Shown piece after piece: positions 28,702 through 36,612 of a stretch of DNA of 36,612 nucleotides. The DNA is taken from positions 1-36,612 of the forward strand of contig JAISLF010000075.1 of assembly GCA_031260605.1 (NCBI GenBank), in the 5' to 3' direction. Each line of letters begins with the position of its first letter. Positions within the stretch are counted from its first letter, which is position 1. The position numbers and the translations under genes are program-made. This stretch comes from Oscillospiraceae bacterium (GTDB taxonomy: Bacteria > Bacillota > Clostridia > Oscillospirales > Oscillospiraceae). The notes under the pieces are model-generated. The model worked only from the letters and a program-made list of their open reading frames with translations. It was not told the DNA's origin and searched no databases.

Positions 28702-29901
28702 ATGTTTAAGAACAAAAAACTCATTGGAGTCGCAGCGGTTGTACTGGCTATTATGACTGTCGCCTCCGCATCATTTGCTTGGTTTACCAGCAACGATAGT
28801 ATCACAAACCACTTGGAGTCCGGTCAATTCTCCAACGGCGATGTAAAACTGGTCGAAATTTTCGATCCGGACACGCCTCTTGATCCCGGTGTGGATGTAA
28901 ACAAAGACGTGTGGGCCGTGAATATCGGCAGCGTAGACGCGCTTGTGCGTCTCTCCTTCGCCGAGGTTCTGCAGAAGCTTGTTGCTGACGGAAATAATCC
29001 CGAGCAACCCGAAATTACAAATTTCGGCGAGGTTTACGGTAGCACATCTAAAAGCACAGCAGGCGTTTTTCCGATTCTGTTTAACGCGGATGCTCTCGCC
29101 ACAGGCGGTGCGTACGCAGCTCCGGATTGGCAAAACCTCGCCACAAATCCCCCGGCTAATCTGACTGTTCCTGCAGGCACGATTCCCGATGGCGTAACGA
29201 TTCTGTACAAAGCTCTTACCGCAAACGGAAAGACTACATACGTCTTTGTCGCTTACGCAGCGCTGTCCGGCGATTATAACGGCAAATACCAGGCTATCAC
29301 CGCAAACTATAAGGTCAGCGAAGCCGCGCCACGCACACTCACCATCTCCGGCGTGAACTACCAGGTTGTTACTCAGAGCCCGACTATTGAGAAGGCAAAA
29401 TGGGCTGCTCTTGCCGGACATGACGGCGATGCATACAAGACTACAAATATGAATCCGGCATTTGACGGTCTGTTTGGCGATTTCTTCACAGGCATTCCCG
29501 CCGTTCCGCAGCTAACTGCACAGTTCACTGATGACGGAACTTATTACACCTTTGCAAAGACAGAGGTTGACAACGCCAATCATTACATCGAGCTGGTCTT
29601 TGCTCCGAGCAAAGTAACGCTGGTGCCCACGGCAAACAAATGGTGGTACAACCCGGCTGACGGCTACTTCTACTTTGTCGGTAAGGTTGCCCCGGGGCAG
29701 TCTACTCCCGAACTGCTGGACGCGGTACGTTTGAACAACGGGTCAGACAGCATTTACAACAAGCTCAGCTATGACCTTATTGTCAAGATGGACGCCATAC
29801 AGAACCTTCAGGAAGCGCTCAACGGCACTGCCGGCTGGAATGTGAATGTAGATGACCTCACAAACGAGCTTATAGCCGCAAACGCATTTGCAGCAGGTTA
29901 A
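28702..29901 (+). CDS. TasA/CalY-like SipW-dependent matrix protein
   Basis: MFKNKKLIGVAAVVLAIMTVASASFAWFTSNDSITNHLESGQF..DVNKDVWAVNIGSVDALVRLSFAEVLQ. Confidence 0.85.
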   Translation: MFKNKKLIGVAAVVLAIMTVASASFAWFTSNDSITNHLESGQFSNGDVKLVEIFDPDTPLDPGVDVNKDVWAVNIGSVDALVRLSFAEVLQKLVADGNNPEQPEITNFGEVYGSTSKSTAGVFPILFNADALATGGAYAAPDWQNLATNPPANLTVPAGTIPDGVTILYKALTANGKTTYVFVAYAALSGDYNGKYQAITANYKVSEAAPRTLTISGVNYQVVTQSPTIEKAKWAALAGHDGDAYKTTNMNPAFDGLFGDFFTGIPAVPQLTAQFTDDGTYYTFAKTEVDNANHYIELVFAPSKVTLVPTANKWWYNPADGYFYFVGKVAPGQSTPELLDAVRLNNGSDSIYNKLSYDLIVKMDAIQNLQEALNGTAGWNVNVDDLTNELIAANAFAAG

Positions 29902-29982
29902 TCTCGTCCGCACCTGAATTAGACTATGCCGCCCGCAGCAACCCGCTGCGGGCGGCAGGAACCCTAAAAGGAGGGCTATCAT

Positions 29983-30717
29983 ATGTTACGTAAATTTCGA
30001 AAAGCAATTTGCTCCGCAGTATCTGTACTCGTTCTTTTTAGCGTGATTTCCGGCACGTTGACTGCGCGCGCTGCAGAAACCGTAACAAGAGAACTCCCTG
30101 CGGGCATCCTTATCGGGGATCAGGACGGCATTCATGTGGACGCTCACGGCTATTACTACATTGACGCCCGAAAACTGAAGCCCGGTGAAGTAATCCACAA
30201 AATAATTACTATCGAGAACCTTGAGTATAACGACCCGACCCCTGAGGCTAAAATCCCTTATGTCGTCACTATGATGGCAGAACCCGTTATGAGTAAGGGC
30301 CCGGTTGATTTGCTTAACACGCGCTGCGTCATTAAGCTGGACGGGAAGATAGTCTACGACGGCACTGTCCGGGGCGACGGTACACCAAATATGAACATAA
30401 CGCCGTTAGAGCTGGGCAAATACAATTTAGGCGACCGGCACATTCTTGATGTAACGCTAACGGTAGACCCGAACGCCCAGTTCGGCGAAGAGTTAAGCGA
30501 GGCGGATTTCAAATGGATCTTTTACGCTTATCGCTCGCTGGATGTAGCCCCGCCAAAGACGGGAGTAGCGGCATTTATTGATTCTTACGGGTATCTGATT
30601 CCCGTTGCCGCGCTGTTGCTGTGCGGTGTCATTCTGATTCCGCTGAAGAAAAAGCGTGACGAAAAGCTACGGGCGCAAGCAAAAACATCGTCTGACGGAA
30701 GGTATTGGCGTGCTTAG
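29983..30717 (+). CDS. Surface protein with C-terminal PPKTG sorting signal
   Basis: Signal peptide; PPKTGVAAFIDSYGYLIPVAALLLCGVILIPLKKKRDEKLR. Confidence 0.8.
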   Translation: MLRKFRKAICSAVSVLVLFSVISGTLTARAAETVTRELPAGILIGDQDGIHVDAHGYYYIDARKLKPGEVIHKIITIENLEYNDPTPEAKIPYVVTMMAEPVMSKGPVDLLNTRCVIKLDGKIVYDGTVRGDGTPNMNITPLELGKYNLGDRHILDVTLTVDPNAQFGEELSEADFKWIFYAYRSLDVAPPKTGVAAFIDSYGYLIPVAALLLCGVILIPLKKKRDEKLRAQAKTSSDGRYWRA

Positions 30718-30815
30718 CGCAATGCTGTCCGCTTCAGACCCTTAACTGTGAGAAAAACAAGATTGAAAATCTTTGACGATAGAAGACCGATTTAGACTGA
30801 AAAGGAGGAATGACC

Positions 30816-32789
30816 ATGAAAAAACAATTGAAAGAATCCCGGCGGCGGAACACAAATTGCGCCAAACAGTTGCTCAAATGCAAACCGCTGGTTTTTGTAA
30901 CCAGCGCGGCTCTCGCTTTTGTGATGACGCTTGGCAGCACGGCGGCTTGGTTTACATCTTCCGATTCGAATACGAACAACTTCCGGGGTCCGGACTTAGA
31001 CTACGTCAACACTGACTCCGGGGAAATTGACGGCGGCGGAAACGGCGGCACACCACACAGTTCATTTCAGGTGTCATACTCCAATGCGGCGACAGGCGGA
31101 CCGTTCTCGGAGGGTCTGCACCCGATTTTGCTCCAGGGAAGCACTCAGCCGCGCACATTGACCTTTACTGCAGACATCGTGACAAATGATGTACCGGGAC
31201 GTCCGGCATACTGGACAGTCATCCCGGGAAGCGGAACAGACGGCTTTGCCGGCAAGACCACGGCAGATCTCGTTGGAACAAATCCCTCCACTACGATTAA
31301 TTTGCCCATTCCGGCCGCTGCAACCGGCAAAATCACCATCCGCGCAACATCAGTGGACAACCCGAATGACTATGTGGATTTCACTATTATGCTTGGTATC
31401 GTTTGGGTTAACAAAGAGCTTGAGGATGTAAACGACTTTCACCGCAGCCTGCAGATGTTTGACTCGACGACCCCTTACAATGTGTTTATCTACAATGGTC
31501 AGTACTATTTGCAGGGAACACAGGCGACGATGGCAAATGCCCCCACCAGCTTTGCGACAGGAGTTACGGGAAACCAGCAATATCCTATACCAATGAAGTG
31601 GAGTGCGGCGGCAGGCGACTATATGACGGTTGAGAACGTCAGCAAGATGATTCTTAACACCTCGGGCATACATGTTCTGAAACGCAGCGACGACATCTGG
31701 TATTTTACCGGACAGGATTGCTACGGCATTGGCTCGGTAGGGTCAGCAGATATTACTCAAGCCAGCGGAACGACGTATCCATGGCCTGTGCCGCAAAAAT
31801 GGAGTGCGGCAGCCGGTGATTATATGACAGGCGCAAGCACAGTGAAGATTATCAACAACCAGAGTGATTCGTACATACTGAAAAACGACGGTTACTGGTA
31901 TAGCTCAGGAATGAATACAGCGACCTATCCCATGAAGGGGGACGGGACGACTACTATGGCACGTTATCCGACAAGGATGAAGTGGAACGCAGGTACTGAT
32001 ATTGCCGCAGCGGATATTCTGAATATTCGGGTAGCGCAGAACATCATCCTGTTGCTGCGCCAAGAAGCAAACGGTGAACAAAACTGGTATTCAATCGGCA
32101 TGAACACGGGCGGAGCGCGCTGCGACGGTACAGTATCCACTGAAGCTGCGCCACCGGATCCCTATCCGACACAAATGCTGTGGAGCGCGGGCAACAAGAT
32201 GACGGCACAAAACGCAGATATGTCCTACAACAACGGACAGCGGTATGTGGTGTATATTCTGAACAAGACGGACAACATCTTCTATGCCTCAGGCGAAAAC
32301 GCCAGCGGACTAACATTGCAGGGCACAGGCGCAGGCAACACAGGCGGTTATCCGCTGCCAATGCAGTGGAACAGCACGACATATCTCGCCACCGGCAATG
32401 TCAAGCAGATAGAAACCTCCTGGTACGGAATCTACATTTTGAAGACAGACGGCACCTGGTGGGCAGCGGGACTCAATGCAAACGGCGAGCTGTCAGACGG
32501 CACGACGCAGGGAAAAAGCTTGCCGGTGCAAATGAAGTGGAGCGCGGCAGCGGGCGATTACATCACCGAAGCCAGTGTTAAGAACATTAAGGGCGGACGC
32601 GGCTTTATCGCGCTGGAAAAGCAAAATGGTGTTTGGTATGGCGCGGGTGTTTGCAACAAGGTGCTTAACCAGTACACCAGCTTCCAGATAGTCGGCAACA
32701 GCGGAGAAAACTATGTGTATCCGCAGCAGATGTACTGGAGCAGCGGAGTACCGCTGGTGACCTACCGCTTGTACCCGTTTGATGAATAG
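30816..32789 (+). CDS. SipW-type secreted protein with RCC1-like beta-propeller repeats
   Basis: GSTAAWFTSSDSNTNNF matches the TasA-like leader; about seven repeats of P.qMkWSaaagdymt..vk.I...g.yiLk.dg.WY.sG.N. Confidence 0.75.
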   Translation: MKKQLKESRRRNTNCAKQLLKCKPLVFVTSAALAFVMTLGSTAAWFTSSDSNTNNFRGPDLDYVNTDSGEIDGGGNGGTPHSSFQVSYSNAATGGPFSEGLHPILLQGSTQPRTLTFTADIVTNDVPGRPAYWTVIPGSGTDGFAGKTTADLVGTNPSTTINLPIPAAATGKITIRATSVDNPNDYVDFTIMLGIVWVNKELEDVNDFHRSLQMFDSTTPYNVFIYNGQYYLQGTQATMANAPTSFATGVTGNQQYPIPMKWSAAAGDYMTVENVSKMILNTSGIHVLKRSDDIWYFTGQDCYGIGSVGSADITQASGTTYPWPVPQKWSAAAGDYMTGASTVKIINNQSDSYILKNDGYWYSSGMNTATYPMKGDGTTTMARYPTRMKWNAGTDIAAADILNIRVAQNIILLLRQEANGEQNWYSIGMNTGGARCDGTVSTEAAPPDPYPTQMLWSAGNKMTAQNADMSYNNGQRYVVYILNKTDNIFYASGENASGLTLQGTGAGNTGGYPLPMQWNSTTYLATGNVKQIETSWYGIYILKTDGTWWAAGLNANGELSDGTTQGKSLPVQMKWSAAAGDYITEASVKNIKGGRGFIALEKQNGVWYGAGVCNKVLNQYTSFQIVGNSGENYVYPQQMYWSSGVPLVTYRLYPFDE

Positions 32790-32820
32790 TGTATAAAAGC
32801 ACAGGGAAAGGAGGATGCAT

Positions 32821-33636
32821 ATGAAAAACTTAAAAAAACGGATATACTGCGTCCTCCTGCTTCTCTTAGCGGGGATAGTAATCTTCGCAGCATACCAGAT
32901 TCGGGCGGAAAAAATTCTGATTCAGGATTCAGACGCGCAGATGGCACTCAAGCCGTCTCTGATAAGCCCTCCGCCGGAGGCAACACACGAAAGCACACCG
33001 GACGGTATACCGGATGATTCACCTGAGGCGGAAGCTGAGAATTCATCTGAGACTGCCACGGAAGACACAACTCCCGCATTGCCGATGATGGATTTCAGCG
33101 AGGTTCAGGCAAAAAATCCTGACATTGTGGCGTGGCTGGTCATTGACGGTCTCGGTATAGATTACCCCATTGTGCAGGGAACAGACAACAGCTATTATCT
33201 CAACCATACTGCGGAAAATAAATACAACAAGCTTGGTGCATTGTTTGAGGACTTTCGCAACAACCCGGATTTTAGTGATTTTAACTCTATTATCTACGGG
33301 CACAACAGGAAATCACCGCAGGTGTTCGGACGCCTGAGCCTTATGAAGGATCAGGAGACCTTCGACAAAATCACCACAGGTTATTTGTACACGCCTGCAA
33401 AAACCTACCGCATAGATATTTTTGCGATAGTAGTAGGCGGCTCGCGAAGCGAGTTTTACAACTACATCTTCGCCTCTGCGCAAGCAAAACAGTGGCATTT
33501 GGATATGATCCGGCAATATGCAATGCATTACCGTGACATTGACATAACGGCGGAGGACCGCATTTTGTCCCTGTCTACATGTTCCTATGAGTACAAGGAT
33601 GCCCGAACCATTCTTATTGCAAAATTATCTGATTAG
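32821..33636 (+). CDS. srtB: Class B sortase
   Basis: DIVAWLVIDGLGIDYPIVQGTDNSYYLNHTAENKYNKLGALFEDFRNN..SIIYGHN..LSTCSYEYKDARTILIAKL. Confidence 0.93.
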   Translation: MKNLKKRIYCVLLLLLAGIVIFAAYQIRAEKILIQDSDAQMALKPSLISPPPEATHESTPDGIPDDSPEAEAENSSETATEDTTPALPMMDFSEVQAKNPDIVAWLVIDGLGIDYPIVQGTDNSYYLNHTAENKYNKLGALFEDFRNNPDFSDFNSIIYGHNRKSPQVFGRLSLMKDQETFDKITTGYLYTPAKTYRIDIFAIVVGGSRSEFYNYIFASAQAKQWHLDMIRQYAMHYRDIDITAEDRILSLSTCSYEYKDARTILIAKLSD

Positions 33637-33666
33637 ATTAGCACACCATGCCAAGGGGGTGAGCCA

Positions 33667-34332
33667 ATGAAAAAGCAAATAACCCAAGTAAGCATAGAGG
33701 ATTTAGAGCAGAACCCAACGATTTGTCCTGACATTGAGGATGTGTTTGCGTTACTTCCTTCTCCCTTGCAGGCGCACTGCCTGCGGGTTGGGAAAAGTAT
33801 GCCCTTGATAGTGAAATATGCGCCGTATCTTGTAGATACATACCGATTCAAGGATATGGATGAGCTCCAGTGCGCCGCTTATTCCGGCGGAATTCACCAT
33901 GACATCGGAAAGGCAATCACTTCTGCACAATTTTCATCGAGCGTTTTTGAAAGAGTAAGCCATCCGATTTTAGGACGAGCGTATTTCGATCTGAACATAG
34001 CAAACTTTGATTACGATGAAGCAAAAAATATGATTTTACGCGACATAATAAGCTATCATCACGAAAGACAAGACGGCAAAGGGATCCCATATGGAAAATG
34101 CGGCACGGAGATTCCGCTTGCATCTGCAATTTGTTCAATTGCAGATATGCTGGATCACCTGCTGCTTGCGCCGGGAAGAGGCAGGAAAAGACTTGATTTT
34201 GACCGGGCACTGATATATATTCAATCGCAGCTGGGTGTGATGTTTAGCGGAACTGCTGTCAGTGTCTTCTCTGAGGCAAAGGATGAACTGCTGGCGAATT
34301 ATGAAACCTATACCCGCGAAAAAGCAGTCTGA
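33667..34332 (+). CDS. HD-GYP-like phosphohydrolase domain protein
   Basis: HHDIGKA and YHHERQDGKGIPYG; starts about 30 nt after the sortase stop. Confidence 0.8.
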   Translation: MKKQITQVSIEDLEQNPTICPDIEDVFALLPSPLQAHCLRVGKSMPLIVKYAPYLVDTYRFKDMDELQCAAYSGGIHHDIGKAITSAQFSSSVFERVSHPILGRAYFDLNIANFDYDEAKNMILRDIISYHHERQDGKGIPYGKCGTEIPLASAICSIADMLDHLLLAPGRGRKRLDFDRALIYIQSQLGVMFSGTAVSVFSEAKDELLANYETYTREKAV

Positions 34333-34521
34333 AACGGGCTGTAATGCCGAACAAACCCCGATTATAGTGGAAGTGGATTCCGATATAGTCGGGTTTTGTT
34401 ATATGCGCTCGCACCGAGGCGACGCGATATTTCGGAATTTCAAGGCTTGTGTTTGCAGGCGGAATGTTGTATAATCAGCGTATACAAATAGAAATTGCCT
34501 GTAAAAGGGGAGCCGGCTGCG

Positions 34522-35982
34522 GTGGACATTACAATTGGAATCATCATAGAACTTCTTGCGCGTGACGGAATTGACACCCGGCAGCATGCGGCGGAGGGCG
34601 CGGTTGTCCGCAGCTTTGCGCGGCTGACGGAGAATCCCAAGCCGCCGGACTCCGGTACGCTCTACCTCTGCGACGAAGCTTCAGACGCCGAGTGTATGTG
34701 GCTTTGCGCCGCCGGGTGCGGCGCCGAGGAGCTGCTTTCTCACGTTCAGGCGATATTTTTACTGATGCACGAGTGGTACGAGACTATGCAGGACGCGCTC
34801 CTGTCGCAGCAGGGAATACAGGAGATACTTACGCTGTCTGAGCCGGTGATCGGAAACTTCATCTCCGTGTCAGATTCCGCGCTGGCGCTGCTGGCATATA
34901 CAAAAAACATCAGCACAGACGACCCCGTGTCGCTGTATTTGATTGAAAACGGCCACCACTCCAACGAGACCTACCGCAAGTTCGTCGAGCAGAAGAGATT
35001 TAAGGCGTGGACCTCCGGTAACGGACTTATCGTCAACGATAACCGAACCATTGCAAAGCACACCGTCGTGAGCCGGGTGTTCACGTTTAACCGCGCGTAT
35101 TTTACGCACGTCGTAATGAGCTGCAACAATCATGAAATCTCCGCCGGACTGCTCGACCTGTTTACGATTATGTCGAAAATAATCGACCGCTATGTCAAAC
35201 ACGAGTGGGACGCCGTGAGCTTTTACAGTCAGGGCTATAACTCGCTTGTGTCGGAGCTTGTCGGCGGCAAAATCGGCGACTACGTCGATGTTGTTGAGCG
35301 CGCACATATCGCCGGACTGAAGCAGGGCGAAGAATACGTCGTGCTGCTGATCAGCGAGGGCAGCACCAATGCCGCGTTCCCCGGACGGCTCGCCCGAGAC
35401 ATTTCGGAGCAGTTTTTTCCCATCAGGCCGTTTTATTACGGCACCCGGCTGCTGTTATTTCTGCAGTGCAAAGACGTGAGAGCGTATCTGGAGGAACGGG
35501 GCAACGGGAAGCTGCTCACCGAATTCTTCGACTCGCACGGACTGCACTGCGGAATAAGCGATGTGTTCACAGATTTGCTGAATATGTCGGCGGCGTACAA
35601 GCAGGCGAAGCTTGCGCTGACAGCAAACGTAAAGAAGACGACCGTCGTTTTTTTCGAGGATGTGTTCGTAAAATACGCGTTTAACAACGACCCCGAGATG
35701 TTGCGCCTGTTCCGCAACGGCAGGTACGGCAATATGCTCCGCGCGCTCCGCGAATCCGACCACGAGAAGCATAAGAACGATTTTGACGTGCTGAAGACCT
35801 ACCTTTTTAACGAACGCCGCCCGGCCGAGAGCGCGGAGAAGCTGTTTATGCACAGAAATAACGTGGTTTACCGCGTGTCTAAAATTGAAGAGCTGCTCGG
35901 TATTAGCCTTGAAGACCCGCAGACGAAGCTCAACCTGTTTTTGACTTTTTTGCTTGAAGACGCATTTCATATATTTGATTGA
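34522..35982 (+). CDS. PucR/CdaR-type transcriptional regulator with C-terminal HTH (GTG start preferred; TTG at 34495 possible)
   Basis: LKTYLFNERRPAESAEKLFMHRNNVVYRVSKIEELLGISLEDPQTKLNLFLTFLL. Confidence 0.8.
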   Translation: MDITIGIIIELLARDGIDTRQHAAEGAVVRSFARLTENPKPPDSGTLYLCDEASDAECMWLCAAGCGAEELLSHVQAIFLLMHEWYETMQDALLSQQGIQEILTLSEPVIGNFISVSDSALALLAYTKNISTDDPVSLYLIENGHHSNETYRKFVEQKRFKAWTSGNGLIVNDNRTIAKHTVVSRVFTFNRAYFTHVVMSCNNHEISAGLLDLFTIMSKIIDRYVKHEWDAVSFYSQGYNSLVSELVGGKIGDYVDVVERAHIAGLKQGEEYVVLLISEGSTNAAFPGRLARDISEQFFPIRPFYYGTRLLLFLQCKDVRAYLEERGNGKLLTEFFDSHGLHCGISDVFTDLLNMSAAYKQAKLALTANVKKTTVVFFEDVFVKYAFNNDPEMLRLFRNGRYGNMLRALRESDHEKHKNDFDVLKTYLFNERRPAESAEKLFMHRNNVVYRVSKIEELLGISLEDPQTKLNLFLTFLLEDAFHIFD

Positions 35983-36136
35983 ATCGCCCTGCTTATAGTA
36001 TTGTAAAAATTCAATAAACCTACCCGGCATTTTTTCTAATTTTCACATTGACTTTCAATTCTCTTCGTGGTAATTATTAAGTATACACATATGAACCGCA
36101 AAGTTCATAAATTTAATAGTATATAGGAGGATTGAA

Positions 36137-36612
36137 ATGAAAAAGATAGTAGGATTACTACTCGCACTGTTGATGGTGTTTTCGCTCGTCGCATGTGGAA
36201 AAACCACGGTGCCTGACGAACCCGTAAGCACTCCCGAGGCGTCCGACGTGACGACGCCCGCGCCTACGCCCACACCTGCTGAGGATGCCGACGTTTCGGC
36301 GACGGAGAACGCAATCGGCTACTTCTCGAGCGGAGTAGACCCCGCGTCCCGCGATAAGTACCAGATCGTGTGGGCATACATGCGTCCGATGGCTCTGTTC
36401 CAGAACATCGAGTCCGCGCTTATTGAGCTTGAGACAAAGCTCAACTTCAAAACAACGTCGTACTGCGCAAACAGCGACATTGACGCGATGATTCAGAACA
36501 TCGAAATCTACGCGGATCAGGGTGTTGACGGATTCCTCATCGTTATCGATCCGACAGCGTCGGCGCGTATCAAGGAAGTGCTCGACGGCACCGGCATTCC
36601 GTATGTCGCAAT
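36137..36612 (+). CDS. Sugar-type ABC transporter substrate-binding lipoprotein (partial, runs off the window)
   Basis: MKKIVGLLLALLMVFSLVACGK lipobox; IQNIEIYADQGVDGFLIVIDPTASARIKEVLDGTGIPYVA. Confidence 0.8.
   Translation, partial: MKKIVGLLLALLMVFSLVACGKTTVPDEPVSTPEASDVTTPAPTPTPAEDADVSATENAIGYFSSGVDPASRDKYQIVWAYMRPMALFQNIESALIELETKLNFKTTSYCANSDIDAMIQNIEIYADQGVDGFLIVIDPTASARIKEVLDGTGIPYVA

Noticed and set aside
1-36612. CRISPR array
   Set aside because: No regularly spaced direct repeats of 24-40 nt with unique spacers and no cas genes were seen

Overview
This 36.6 kb window looks like Clostridia/Oscillospiraceae-type Firmicute chromosome; that assignment is inferred from gene content and style, not from a search. 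In order it contains:
(1) A radical SAM + DUF5714 gene pair flanked by large non-coding repeat blocks (direct and inverted copies).
(2) A five-gene tRNA cluster (Pro, Lys, Met, Glu, Ala).
(3) A ~9.5 kb segment bounded by a 74-bp perfect direct repeat of the tRNA-Ala 3' end plus its terminator. It holds two divergent SLH-domain surface-protein genes, both frameshifted, each preceded by a related structured leader RNA and an intrinsic terminator. It also holds a relaxase remnant, an XRE/nucleotidyltransferase TA-like pair and a BRO-N antirepressor remnant.
(4) A large YobI-like P-loop NTPase.
(5) A polymorphic-toxin locus (membrane protein, lipoprotein with LHH nuclease, SUKH immunity) in which two consecutive genes carry one in-frame TAG each, followed by a truncated Fic gene and a lipoprotein/toxin-tail pair.
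(6) An ECF sigma/DUF4367 pair.
(7) A MerR regulator followed by a SipW-like signal peptidase / TasA-like / PPKTG protein / RCC1-like protein / class B sortase / HD-GYP operon. A promoter with the 19-bp spacer typical of MerR targets lies directly upstream.
(8) A PucR-type regulator and a partial sugar-binding lipoprotein.
The strongest candidates for undescribed biology are the paired leader RNAs at 9.8-10.3 kb and the MerR-SipW-TasA-RCC1-sortase B locus at 26.4-34.3 kb.
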